64,000 nt of DNA from Poriferisodalis sp963663635 (lineage in GTDB: Bacteria > Actinomycetota > Acidimicrobiia > Acidimicrobiales > Poriferisodalaceae): positions 1 through 64,000 of the forward strand of contig CAXXMY010000018.1 in NCBI GenBank assembly GCA_963663635.2, read 5' to 3'. The number at the start of each line of letters is the position of its first letter. Position 1 is the stretch's first letter. Shown here piece after piece: positions 33,074 through 40,742 of this stretch. The notes below the pieces were generated by a model. It saw nothing but the letters and a program-made list of their open reading frames with translations, searched no databases and was not told where the DNA came from. The position numbers and the translations under genes are program-made.

Positions 33074-34389
33074 GGCCCTTCGTCTTTTGTTGGGATGAGG
33101 TTGGGTTGAGGGTCCGTTTGTAGGGGTCGAGGCCCTGCTGGGATCGGTGTTTGGAGACGCCGAACCCTGGAGGGCCTCGATGGCGAGTGATGTTATGTCG
33201 GTGCGGCTGTGGCTGCCGCGCATCAAAGTGGAGGGGGTCGTCGTCGACGCGCCGGAGGACTCGACGGTGCGCCGCCCCGATGCCCCGATTGCGGGGTCCC
33301 GAGCGGGAAGGTTCATGACCGCCGTGACAACAAGATCCGCGACTTGGAGGTGTCGGGGCGGCCGGTGACGCTGATCTGGGAGCGGCGGCGGCTGGTGTGC
33401 GAGCCGTGCGGCAGCCGTTTCAGTGAGGGCCATCAGGGGTTCGAGGGCCGCGTCACGGCGCGTCTGGCCCGCCGGCTGGTCAAAGACGCCCGTGCGATGA
33501 CGGTCAACGCGGCAGCCAAACGCCACCAGGTGAGCTGGAAGCTGGTGAACTCGCTGGTGGTCGCATGGGCGGGGCTGGTCGGCGAGCACCGCCGCCGGCA
33601 AAGATGCCGGGTGCTGCTGGTGGAGGGGACCTCGATCCGCAAACGGCACCGCTACGTGACGGTGATCGTCAACGGCGCGTCGAGGTGCTCGCCATGGTGC
33701 CCCACCGCGACACCCAGGCGCTCAGCGCGTTCCTGGCCGCCCAAGGGCGATGGTGCAAAGAAGGTCGTCGTCTCCGACGGCTCGGCGGCGTACAAAGCAG
33801 CGATCGAGGCGCGGCTCGGCCACGCCCGCCACGTCCTGGACCGGTTCCACGTCATCAGATGGTTCCAAGCAGGGCTGGTCGCGGTCCGCCGAGACGTCCA
33901 GCGCCGCCCCGAAGGCTCCAAGCCCGCTTTCGACCGCGACGTGTTCCGGGCGAGATTCCTGCTGATGCGCAGACCCGACAAGCTCGACGCCGCCGACCAG
34001 GCCCGCCTTGACGTCCTGTTCGCCGCCCATCCACGGCTCAACCCAGCCTGGGACGCGCTCGGCGAACTGCACGGCCTCTATCTCGCCGACGACCACAAAG
34101 GCGCGATGGCAGCGCTCGACCGCTTCGCCGACATCTACGCCACCGGCCAGATCCCCGAGTTCAGCGACACCGTCGACGCCTTCTTGGCCTGGCATGCCCA
34201 GATTCTCGACTGGCACCGAACGGGGCGGCCCAGCAACGGCCGCATCGAAGGCACCAACAACCTGCTCCAGGTCCTTCGTCGCCGAGCCCACGGCTTCACC
34301 AACTACGCCAACTTCGAAGCCCGCGGTCTCCTACTAACATGAACCCCGCCGAACCCAGCAGCCCGAATCCCAACAAAAGACGAAGGCTC
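33074..34389 (+). mobile_element. ISL3-family insertion sequence inside GH3 gene
   Basis: 1,316 bp. The ends are inverted repeats of about 23 bp (33074-33096 and 34367-34389), 21 positions matching, sharing CCTTCGTCTTTTGTTGGGAT. It is flanked by a perfect 8-bp target duplication ACAAAGTG (33066-33073 and 34390-34397), the size expected for ISL3. Removing the element and one copy of the duplication restores the GH3 reading frame, so the insertion is recent or at least well preserved. It contains one transposase gene. Confidence 0.93.
33180..34342 (+). pseudogene. ISL3-family transposase with frameshifts
   Basis: From ATG 33180: ASDVMSVRLWLPRIKVEGVV, DAPEDSTVRR, then a shift near 33270 into RCPDCGVPSGKVHDRRDNKI, DLEVSGRPVTLIWERRRLVC, EPCGSRF (zinc-finger part). 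The middle runs RVTARLARRLVKDARAMTVN and RYVTVIVNG, then between about 33675 and 33760 the natural sequence (VEVLAMVPHRDTQALSAFLA) is in another frame before it returns at KKVVVSDGSAAYKAAI. The catalytic part continues with HVLDRFHVIRWFQ and ends GRIEGTNNLLQVLRRRAHGF, TNYANFEARGLLLT. So one uncompensated and one compensated pair of indels are present. The element is probably inactive unless these are sequencing errors. Confidence 0.85.
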
Positions 34390-35440
34390 ACAAAGTGGCT
34401 GTGCTGGGCTCGCTGGCCGCGGTGCCCAACTTGGGCGACGGCGGCTCCAGCGACGTGCGACACACACCGGCGCCGGTGACCCTGATCGCCGGCATCGAGG
34501 CGGCATTCGGGGCCCGCGGGGTGTCGGTGGCGCACCACGACACGGATGCGTCGGTGGCGGCCGACGCCGATCTCGCAGTGGTAGTGGTCGGTTACACACG
34601 ACATGACGAAGGTGAGTACCTCGGGGACAGCAGCAGCGTGTTCATGGAACTCGCGCCCCCGATGGACCATCCCGACTTGGGATTCACCGATCCGGCGCAG
34701 ATGGAGGCTCTGGCCGCGGGTCTCGGCGACGATGCGGCTGTGGCCGGCTCGCCCTTGGGCGGTGACCGAGGCTCCTTGCTGCTGCATCCGGGCGACGAGC
34801 AGCTCATCGCCGATGCCCGGGCTGTGTGCGACCGAGTGGTCGTGGCAGTCATGTCGGGTAGTGCAGTGGTGATGCCGTGGCTCGACAGCGTCGCGGCCAC
34901 GTTGATGGTGTGGTACCCCGGGTCCGAAGGCGGAAACGCGTTGGCCGACGTGCGGCTGAGCCCGGCGGCCGACTGCCGTTCGCCGTGCCGCGCGACGAGC
35001 GCGACCTCGTGGATTTCCACCCAGAGGCCGAAACGACGTCCTACGGACTGCTGCAGGGCCAGTGGCACCTCGACGCCAACGGCACACCGACCCACCTGCC
35101 CTTCGGACACGGCCTCGGCTACACCGCTCTTGAGCTCGGCGATGCCCGCCTCGAAGGCGACGAAGTGATCGCCACTGTTGCGAATTCCGGTCCGCGGCCC
35201 GGTTCCGCCGTCGTGCAGGTCTATGGCAGCGTGCCCGATTCTGTTCACGAGCGTCCTGCGAAGCGGTTGGTGGGATTCGCCAAGGCGGGCATCGCGCCCG
35301 GAGCTGCGAGCAACATACGAATCCGGATCGACCGATCGCTGCTTGATCTGCGCATCGATGGCGAATGGCACCGCGAGAACCGGCCGATAGAGATCTCCGT
35401 GGGGTTCGACGCAGCCACGGCCCGCCGCCTCTCAGCCTGA
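34390..35440 (+). pseudogene. GH3 beta-glucosidase, second fragment (frameshifted)
   Basis: Continuation of the gene broken at 33073. KVAVLGSLAAVPNLGDGGSS begins the second (alpha/beta sandwich) GH3 domain; ADADLAVVVVGYTRHDEGEY, GGDRGSLLLHPGDEQLIADA, VMSGSAVVMPWLDSVAATLM and WYPGSEGGNALADV follow. Near 34955 the frame changes (net one base lost) and the sequence goes on as AEPGGRLPFAVPRDERDLVD, HLPFGHGLGYTALELGDARL, and an FN3-like C-terminal domain (VATVANSGPRPGSAVVQVYG) to a stop at 35440. With the missing N-terminus, the insertion and this indel, the gene is clearly dead. The stop region shares AGCCTGAATCCACC with the IS3 termini at 41254 and 46870. Confidence 0.9.
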
Positions 35441-35576
35441 ATCCACCTGTCGAGCAGCGTCTCGATCAGCTCGCTCTGCGATGCCCGAATTGGCAGGTTG
35501 AGGTTGCAGATCCCTCGGGCGAGGGGTCGGGGTGATTCAGTCGGCCTCACGGCCGTGTGCGGGCATCTCGCCGTGA

Positions 35577-36749
35577 TTAGTCGCCGACGTAGCGGGCTCG
35601 AAAGCGGAAGCGAAGCGGCTCCTCGTCGTATTCCTCCAGAGCGTGAGCGACCCAGCCGACGGTGCGCGCAATCGCGAAGATGGCCTCGCCGGCCTCGGAT
35701 TGCATGTCGGCCAGGTAGCTCAGGGCACCGAGCGCAAAGTCCACGTTGGCGATGCCGTCAGTGCGGTCGGCCGCGAGGTTGTACACCTCCAGCACCGTTT
35801 GGAGGCGTTCATCCGTGGGCCAGGCACTGGTGACAGCTTCCAGCAGCGCTCCGCATCGAGCATCTCGTCGCTTGAGCGTGACGTGGCCGAACCCTGGGGT
35901 GCTTCTCAGCGTTCGCTGCGCGTCACCCAGTGCGCGGGCCGCATCACCGCTGCGCGCCGCCTCGGTGAAGAGTTGGTGGACCGGTGCGCTAGCCGCGCCG
36001 TGCAAACGCCCGCCAAGCACACCGAGTCCAGTCGCAATGACCGAGTAGGGATCGGCACGAACGGACGCTGCGACACGAGCCCCGAGTGTGGAGCTCGCCA
36101 TTCCGTGCTCAAGCAGCAATACGAGTGCGCGGCTCAATGCAGACCGTCGTTGATGGCCAGCTCGGCGTCGTGCTAAGCGACACCACAATGCATCGGCGAT
36201 TCCGTCACCCTGCGGAGTGCTGCGGCGCTCGAGGGAATTGACCATCAGACAAACGGCTCGACGGCCGGCCGTGCGCACGGACGCTGGCGAGAGATCATCG
36301 CGGAGGGGATCCGTGGCAGATGCCACGGCGATTCCAATGCGAAGCCGATCCATGAGGGGCGCTTTCCGCGGCAGGCGGGACCGGATGTCGCCAAGCAGGT
36401 CATCGGCATCATCCGCGGACGGCCAAGTCTCTTCTGCGCCTGCCTGCCACACCCGATCCGCGGCCTGTTCAAACGTCGACAACGCGGCCTCTGCAACCAG
36501 GTCGCGACCACGCACGTACAGGCCTTCGTCGGTCGGACGGGCGATCCGTGTCGACACGAGCGTGGCGAACTCTCCGTCTGATCGGTGCCGCTGACGAAGG
36601 CGATCAAGCTCTCCAGGATCGAAGCGCGACCTCCGGCCGTCGGCGTCGAGTGCCCTGTGCAGCAGGCCCCGGCTCACGTAGGCATAGATCGTTTCGCGCT
36701 TGACGCCGAGGCGGACGGCTGCTTGCTCGGTTGTCAGCCAGTCATCCAT
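35577..36749 (-). CDS. Citrate synthase-family protein with N-terminal DNA-binding domain
   Basis: 390 residues. The N-terminus is a MerR/excisionase-like helix-turn-helix (WLTTEQAAVRLGVKRETIYA, YVSRGLLHRAL, then SRFDPGELDRLRQRH); the remainder is a citrate synthase fold: GLYVRGRDLVAEAALSTFEQ, LGGRLHGAASAPV (His), GFGHVTLKRRDARC (His) and GIANVDFALGAL (Asp). The usual catalytic His-His-Asp set seems present, but substrate-phosphate contacts are changed (no GxGHxVYRxxDPR). This could be an enzyme, or an acyl-CoA-sensing regulator built on a citrate synthase. It is divergent from a standard-looking citrate synthase paralogue, with a palindromic AT-rich region between, which supports a regulator role. 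ATG 36749. Confidence 0.85.
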   Translation of the reverse strand: MDDWLTTEQAAVRLGVKRETIYAYVSRGLLHRALDADGRRSRFDPGELDRLRQRHRSDGEFATLVSTRIARPTDEGLYVRGRDLVAEAALSTFEQAADRVWQAGAEETWPSADDADDLLGDIRSRLPRKAPLMDRLRIGIAVASATDPLRDDLSPASVRTAGRRAVCLMVNSLERRSTPQGDGIADALWCRLARRRAGHQRRSALSRALVLLLEHGMASSTLGARVAASVRADPYSVIATGLGVLGGRLHGAASAPVHQLFTEAARSGDAARALGDAQRTLRSTPGFGHVTLKRRDARCGALLEAVTSAWPTDERLQTVLEVYNLAADRTDGIANVDFALGALSYLADMQSEAGEAIFAIARTVGWVAHALEEYDEEPLRFRFRARYVGD

Positions 36750-36803
36750 GTGTGTCGCTTCTTCTCAGCCAGCGCCCCACCGCGCCGTTGGTGTGGAGCG
36801 AAC

Positions 36804-36837
36804 CAATATTGACATTGATCAATATTGTCAATATATC
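36804..36837. promoter_or_regulatory. Palindromic operator/promoter between divergent citrate synthase genes
   Basis: A strikingly AT-rich 30-bp island. Inverted arms ATATTGACA (36806-36814) and TGTCAATAT (36826-36834) flank a centre containing TTGATCAA (36815-36822). The same bases also form a direct repeat, CAATATTGACA (36804) and CAATATTGTCA (36820), 16 bp apart. TTGACA at 36809-36814 with TATATC 17 bp later could be the rightward promoter; the opposite strand has TTGACA as well, so the two promoters may overlap. The HTH-bearing protein at 35577-36749 is the obvious candidate binder (inference). Confidence 0.6.
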
Positions 36838-36860
36838 CAGACACACATAGCCTCGCCGCC

Positions 36861-37979
36861 ATGAGTGCAGAATTTATTCCCGTCGGCGCTGTCGCCCCGC
36901 CTGGGTTGAAGGGCTTGATCGTCGCCGATACGGCGATCGGCACGGTCCGAGGCGATGAGGGCTGGTACCACTACCGAGGCTGCGACGCCACCGAACTCGC
37001 ACGCTCGGCGTCATTCGAGGCAATCGCGTGCTTGCTGATCGACGGCGCGCTGCCCGAGTCCGGCGGAGGGACTGCTTTCGCAGCTGAGCTTGCGACCTAC
37101 CGAGCGCTGGCTTCCGAGGCTCGTGACCTGACCGTCAGCCTGTCGCGGACGGATCTGGATCCGCTGGCCGTCCTGGCCAGCGTGCTGCCGCTGGTTGTCG
37201 ATCCGGGACCGACGATCGACATGACCCATGCAGAGCGACGTCGAGCCGTACTGCAGGCAATCGGCGTCGCGCCGACGGTCCTCGGCACCGTCAACAGGAT
37301 TCGGTCAGGTGGCGAGCCAGTCAGTCCCGATGACACCCACTCGTATGCAGCGCACTACCTGACATCAGCGCTGGGTGAGACTCCCCAAGCAGTCCATGAG
37401 AAGGCGGTCGAGACCTATCTGAATCTCACTGCAGAGCACGGTTTCAACGCCTCGGCGTTCACCGCCCGGGTCATCACCAGCACCGGTGCGTCCGTCGCAG
37501 GCGCAATCGCCGGCGCTCTGGGAGCGCTGTCGGGCCCGCTCCATGGTGGCGCCCCGAGCCGCGTCCTCGACATGCTCGACTCCATCGGCGACCCTGCGAA
37601 CGCCCGGGCATGGGCGTCGGCCGAGCTCGACGCCCGCCGCAAGCTCATGGGATTCGGGCATGCCGTCTATCGGGCCGCAGACCCCCGCTCGGAGACGCTG
37701 AAGCAGGTCGCGGTGGAGCTCGGCGGCGAACTCGTCGAGCGGGCAATCGCCATCGAGTCGGAAGTCCTGACATTGCTCGCTGAGTACCGGCCCAGTGCCG
37801 TCATCGTCACCAACGTGGAGTACTACGCCGCCGTGGTTCTGCATCTCGTCGGGCTCCCCCAGGACGCCTTCACGCCGACCTTCACCGCAAGCCGAATCGT
37901 CGGCTGGGGCGCCCACATTCTCGAACAGGCCAATGACAACAAGATCATCCGGCCGAGCGCGCGGTACGTCGCGGCGTAA
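36861..37979 (+). CDS. Citrate/2-methylcitrate synthase family protein
   Basis: 372 residues from ATG 36861 (an upstream in-frame ATG at 36825 lies within the operator). Citrate synthase family: VPPGLKG-type start (GAVAPPGLKGLIVADTAIGT), WYHYRGCDATELARSASFEA, GPLHGGAPSRVLDML with the first His, GFGHAVYRAADPRSETLKQV with the second His, and SRIVGWGAHILEQANDNKII, RPSARY at the C-terminus. The position of the catalytic Asp reads NVEYYAAVVL, where NVDFY is usual, so the acid/base may be Glu; this could lower or change activity. It may condense acetyl-CoA with oxaloacetate or another 2-oxoacid. Divergent paralogue of the HTH-containing protein, probably under its control. Confidence 0.9.
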   Translation: MSAEFIPVGAVAPPGLKGLIVADTAIGTVRGDEGWYHYRGCDATELARSASFEAIACLLIDGALPESGGGTAFAAELATYRALASEARDLTVSLSRTDLDPLAVLASVLPLVVDPGPTIDMTHAERRRAVLQAIGVAPTVLGTVNRIRSGGEPVSPDDTHSYAAHYLTSALGETPQAVHEKAVETYLNLTAEHGFNASAFTARVITSTGASVAGAIAGALGALSGPLHGGAPSRVLDMLDSIGDPANARAWASAELDARRKLMGFGHAVYRAADPRSETLKQVAVELGGELVERAIAIESEVLTLLAEYRPSAVIVTNVEYYAAVVLHLVGLPQDAFTPTFTASRIVGWGAHILEQANDNKIIRPSARYVAA

Positions 37980-38333
37980 CGCTGCTCCCGCGCGTGCTGC
38001 GCGGACGTCGGCCTGCGGCCGGAGCGTTCGAGGTGGGGCGGCGCCAGCCTCGACATTGGCTCCGAGAGGGTGATCGTTACAACGTCGCGATGTGTGGTCC
38101 AGCCGGGGCACACAGCCGATGGGCCCGAAAATCACAGGCTCCCACCTGTGGCGCGCCATAGATTGCGCCTCAGCCTCGCCGCCGGGCTGAAACGGCGTGC
38201 CTGCCTCACCACACTGCCCACGAGACCGCTCCCCTGTGGAGCCTGACCGACTCGCCCGCAGTGGTCCAAGGGCGCCCGTCGGGGAGGCTGCCCGCCGCCG
38301 CGCCTGCACATGCTTACAATTAAGGAGAAGCCC
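37980..38333. other. Intergenic stretch with GC-rich hairpins
   Basis: 354 bp without a recognised gene. Directly after the citrate synthase stop are two hairpins: CCGCGC/GCGCGG with a 5-nt loop (37988-38004), and CGGCC/GGCCG (about 38009-38021). They may end transcription, although no T-run follows. Further on, GAGGGTGATCGTTACA (38066-38081) recurs at 39107-39122. The last part is GC-rich with nothing recognised except the RBS (AAGGAG) for the gene at 38334. Confidence 0.4.
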
Positions 38334-38600
38334 GTGGCCATCGACGAGATCGAACGGAATGCACTGGTGAACAAGCTCATCACCACACTCGGCGAAGATC
38401 CCGCTGCCACCCTCATGAAGACCGTCTGGCCCCACGGCACCGACAATCTCGCCACCAAAGACGACCTGCGCGCGCTCGAGGAACGCATGCGCGCCTACGT
38501 CGACAGCGCAATCGCCAGGCAAACCCGCACGATCATGCTGGCCATGGCAGGGTTCATGACGGCCCTGGTGGCGCCGCTGTACGCAGGGCTGCTCGCCTAG
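38334..38600 (+). CDS. Small membrane protein with coiled-coil and C-terminal anchor
   Basis: 88 residues from GTG 38334 (AAGGAG, 6 nt). The protein opens with IDEIERNALVNKLITTLGED, has a charged, heptad-like middle (NLATKDDLRALEERMRAYVD, SAIARQTRT) and ends in one hydrophobic segment (IMLAMAGFMTALVAPLYAGL). This layout recurs in small actinobacterial proteins of unknown role that resemble the DUF1640/CCDC90-type coiled-coil plus tail anchor. An ATG at 38310 in the same frame would add eight residues but has no RBS. It stands alone between the citrate synthase and DUF2237 genes. No function can be assigned. Confidence 0.75.
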   Translation: MAIDEIERNALVNKLITTLGEDPAATLMKTVWPHGTDNLATKDDLRALEERMRAYVDSAIARQTRTIMLAMAGFMTALVAPLYAGLLA

Positions 38601-38610
38601 ACCTTCCTAT

Positions 38611-38750
38611 CGGGACTTCTTGAGGAAATGGGCCCCTCGGGCGGCGAGGGTGCTGCGACAGGATCTCGCGAGACCTGACAGACTGAGCGCCGTGGCACAC
38701 AACGTTCTCGGCAGTGAGCTGCAGCCCTGCTCATATGACCCGCTCACCGG
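38611..38750 (+). repeat. Duplicated segment, left copy (dehalogenase end + DUF2237 start)
   Basis: This stretch is about 85-90% like 40004-40134 with a few small indels. The first 20 bases match the last codons of the dehalogenase-like gene (CGGGACTTNNTGAGGAAAT), the rest matches the 5' region and first 20 codons of DUF2237. So a two-gene unit was tandemly duplicated; here the dehalogenase has been deleted to a stub and DUF2237 retained. Confidence 0.8.
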
Positions 38751-39063
38751 TTGGTTCCGGGATGGCTGCTGCAACACAGACTCCGGCGATCACGGAGTCC
38801 ACACTGTGTGCGTCGTTATGACCGCTGAGTTCCTCGAGTTCTCCTCAGCAGCAGGCAACGACCTGTCGACGCCGCAGCCGGCCGGCGGCTTCAGTGGACT
38901 GTCCCCCGGCGATCACTGGTGCCTGTGCGCGGCCCGCTGGACCGAAGCACTCACCGCGGGAGCCGCACCCCAGGTCGTGCTGGAGGCGACCCATGCCCGC
39001 ACCCTGGAGTGGGCAGACCTCAGCGACCTCGAGGCCCACCGCTTCAGCGGCGACCCAGTCTGA
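38692..39063 (+). CDS. DUF2237 family protein
   Basis: 123 residues. Nearly the full DUF2237 consensus is visible: AHNVLGSELQPCSYDPLTGW, FRDGCCNTDSGDHGVHTVCV, VMTAEFLEFSSAAGNDLSTP, GLSPGDHWCLCAARWTEALT, APQVVLEATHARTLEWADL. The conserved Cys residues (PCS, GCCNT, WCLC) suggest metal or redox chemistry, but no function is established for the family. GTG 38692 gives the canonical N-terminus; the frame is open further upstream without homology because of the duplication remnant. A 20-codon relic of a second copy lies at 40074-40133. Confidence 0.92.
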   Translation: MAHNVLGSELQPCSYDPLTGWFRDGCCNTDSGDHGVHTVCVVMTAEFLEFSSAAGNDLSTPQPAGGFSGLSPGDHWCLCAARWTEALTAGAAPQVVLEATHARTLEWADLSDLEAHRFSGDPV

Positions 39064-39091
39064 TCCGAGCGCCGCACGCGCGCAAAAAACA

Positions 39092-40024
39092 ATGGCGGCC
39101 GCCCTGGAGGGTGATCGTTACAGTCTCGCGGTGGGTGGCGAGGACGTGACAGGCAGTCGGCCGGACTGGGTCTCGGACACGATGTTCCCGTTCGAGAGCA
39201 GGTTCCATCGCACCTCGTCGGGTCACCAGATGCACTATGTCGACGAGGGTTCGGGCGAGCCGATCGTCTTCGTGCACGGCAACCCGACATGGTCGTTCGA
39301 GTTCCGCCACCTGATCGCCGAGTTGCGAACAGAGCACCGGTGTATCGCCGCGGATCACATCGGCTTCGGACTGTCGTCGCGCAGCGATCGAGACCAAGAC
39401 CATCATCCAAGTGTTCACGCGGCGAGGTTCGAGTCGCTCATAGTTGAACTTGATCTGCACGACCTGACGCTGTACGTGAACGACTGGGGCGGCCCGATCG
39501 CATTGGATTTCGCTCGCAAGCACCCAGGCCGCGTCAAGAACCTGGTCATCGCGAATTCCTGGTGCTGGCCTGTGGGCAGTGATCGCCACTTCCGTTTCTT
39601 CAGCTCGATGATGTCAAGCCGTCTTGGGCACTACCTGATCACCCGGCGCAACTATTTCGTCAAGGGTGTGATGCCCCGGGCGGTCGCGGACCGCAAGACG
39701 CTGACCCCCGAGGTCATGGCGCACTATCTCAATGCGCTTCCCGATCCGGGGTCACGCTCGGCCTGCGCTGCCCTGCCCGGCTTCATCGTCGGCGCATCCG
39801 AGTGGCTGGAGTCGATCTGGAATGACCGGACCACCTTCACCCACAAGCCGACGCTGCTGCTGTGGGGCAGCAAGGACATCGCGTTCCGGCTCAAGGAGCT
39901 GGAGCGGTGGAAATCGGAGATGTCACAGTTCGAAGCACATGTCTTCGACGACTGCGGCCACTTCGTTGCCGAGGAGGTCCCGCAGCGAGCACTGCCGCTG
40001 ATCCGGGACTTGCTGAGGAAATAG
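39092..40024 (+). CDS. Haloalkane dehalogenase-like alpha/beta hydrolase
   Basis: Alpha/beta hydrolase of the haloalkane dehalogenase type, about 280-310 residues. The oxyanion motif HGNPTWSFEFRHLI, nucleophile Asp in LYVNDWGGPIALDFARKHPG, second acid region LLWGSKDIAF and catalytic His in DDCGHFVAEEVPQ all fit family members, which hydrolyse carbon-halogen bonds; many annotated relatives are untested or are epoxide/ester hydrolases. The start is uncertain: ATG 39092 (no RBS), GTG 39131 and ATG 39182 are in frame; the residues RPDWVSDTMFPFESR look native, so the start is upstream of 39182. It ends LIRDLLRK at 40024, followed by the DUF2237 relic. No signal peptide. Confidence 0.85.
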   Translation: MAAALEGDRYSLAVGGEDVTGSRPDWVSDTMFPFESRFHRTSSGHQMHYVDEGSGEPIVFVHGNPTWSFEFRHLIAELRTEHRCIAADHIGFGLSSRSDRDQDHHPSVHAARFESLIVELDLHDLTLYVNDWGGPIALDFARKHPGRVKNLVIANSWCWPVGSDRHFRFFSSMMSSRLGHYLITRRNYFVKGVMPRAVADRKTLTPEVMAHYLNALPDPGSRSACAALPGFIVGASEWLESIWNDRTTFTHKPTLLLWGSKDIAFRLKELERWKSEMSQFEAHVFDDCGHFVAEEVPQRALPLIRDLLRK

Positions 40025-40134
40025 CCCCGTCGGGCGGCGCAGGGGTTGCGAGACCTGAGGAGACTGAGCGCCGTGGCCCACAACGTTCTCGGCGGTGAGC
40101 TGCAGCCCTGCTCATATGACCCGCTCAGCGGCTC
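40004..40134 (+). repeat. Duplicated segment, right copy (dehalogenase end + DUF2237 relic)
   Basis: Counterpart of 38611-38750. Here the dehalogenase is intact, while DUF2237 breaks off after AHNVLGGELQPCSYDPLSG (from GTG 40074). The break coincides with the end of the convergent zeta-toxin gene (stop at 40125), so the toxin module has replaced the remainder of the second DUF2237 copy. Confidence 0.8.
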
Positions 40135-40700
40135 GTCAGTTCTGTGGGCGCCCAGGTTGGCCAACGCGGCTGACGTGCAAGGGTGCCTGTTCGGTACAGC
40201 GCCACTGGCTTGAACGGTCTTGTCGCTGACGTGTTGTCATAGACATGCGCCTCGTCAGCGATCCCGATTGCCTCCGCCAAGTGCGACCACAGTCGTTGAT
40301 GGCGTGAGCGGATCTTGTCTTCGGGCACGTCATGCCCTCCGTTCGCAACTCGGTCTTCGACGCGTGCGACCGCGAGGTCCTCTGGGACGATGATGACGTG
40401 CAGCACCTCGATGTAGTCGGCTCGTGACGCACGGCGAAGCAGATTGACCTTCGATTCGTGCGAGAAGACTGTCTCGGCCACAAACGACTTGCGATCCCGC
40501 AGCAGCTCCTCCCTGCGCTGTTCGGCCAGCATCGCCGCGTCGTATCCGTGCTCGGTTTCAGCTCCAGGCCAACGCTTTGAGGCGATCTCGTCGGCGTTGA
40601 CGAACTCCAGCAGTGACGGCGCAAGCACGCGCTCACAAAAGGTGCTCTTGCCGGAGCCGTTCGGCCCGGCGATGACATACATCACGGGTGCGGACATCAC
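40125..40700 (-). CDS. Zeta-toxin-like P-loop kinase
   Basis: 191 residues. VMYVIAGPNGSGKSTFCERV is a P-loop at the extreme N-terminus; ADEIASKRW follows, then FVAETVFSHESKVNLLRRAS (substrate-side Glu-Thr motif), IIVPEDLAVARVEDRVANGG, and HDVPEDKIRSRHQRLWSHLA. This is the pattern of zeta-toxin/UNAG-kinase-like proteins; zeta toxins phosphorylate UDP-N-acetylglucosamine and poison wall synthesis. Upstream by 42 bp lies a ParD-like antitoxin gene, so the pair forms a probable toxin-antitoxin module. The last residues are encoded by DNA matching the DUF2237 duplication (40125-40134), so the C-terminus may be a chance junction. Confidence 0.85.
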   Translation of the reverse strand: MMSAPVMYVIAGPNGSGKSTFCERVLAPSLLEFVNADEIASKRWPGAETEHGYDAAMLAEQRREELLRDRKSFVAETVFSHESKVNLLRRASRADYIEVLHVIIVPEDLAVARVEDRVANGGHDVPEDKIRSRHQRLWSHLAEAIGIADEAHVYDNTSATRPFKPVALYRTGTLARQPRWPTWAPTELTSR

Positions 40701-40742
40701 GAACTCCGCGCTTGTGCGAACCCCTCAGCGCGAATGTGGCCG

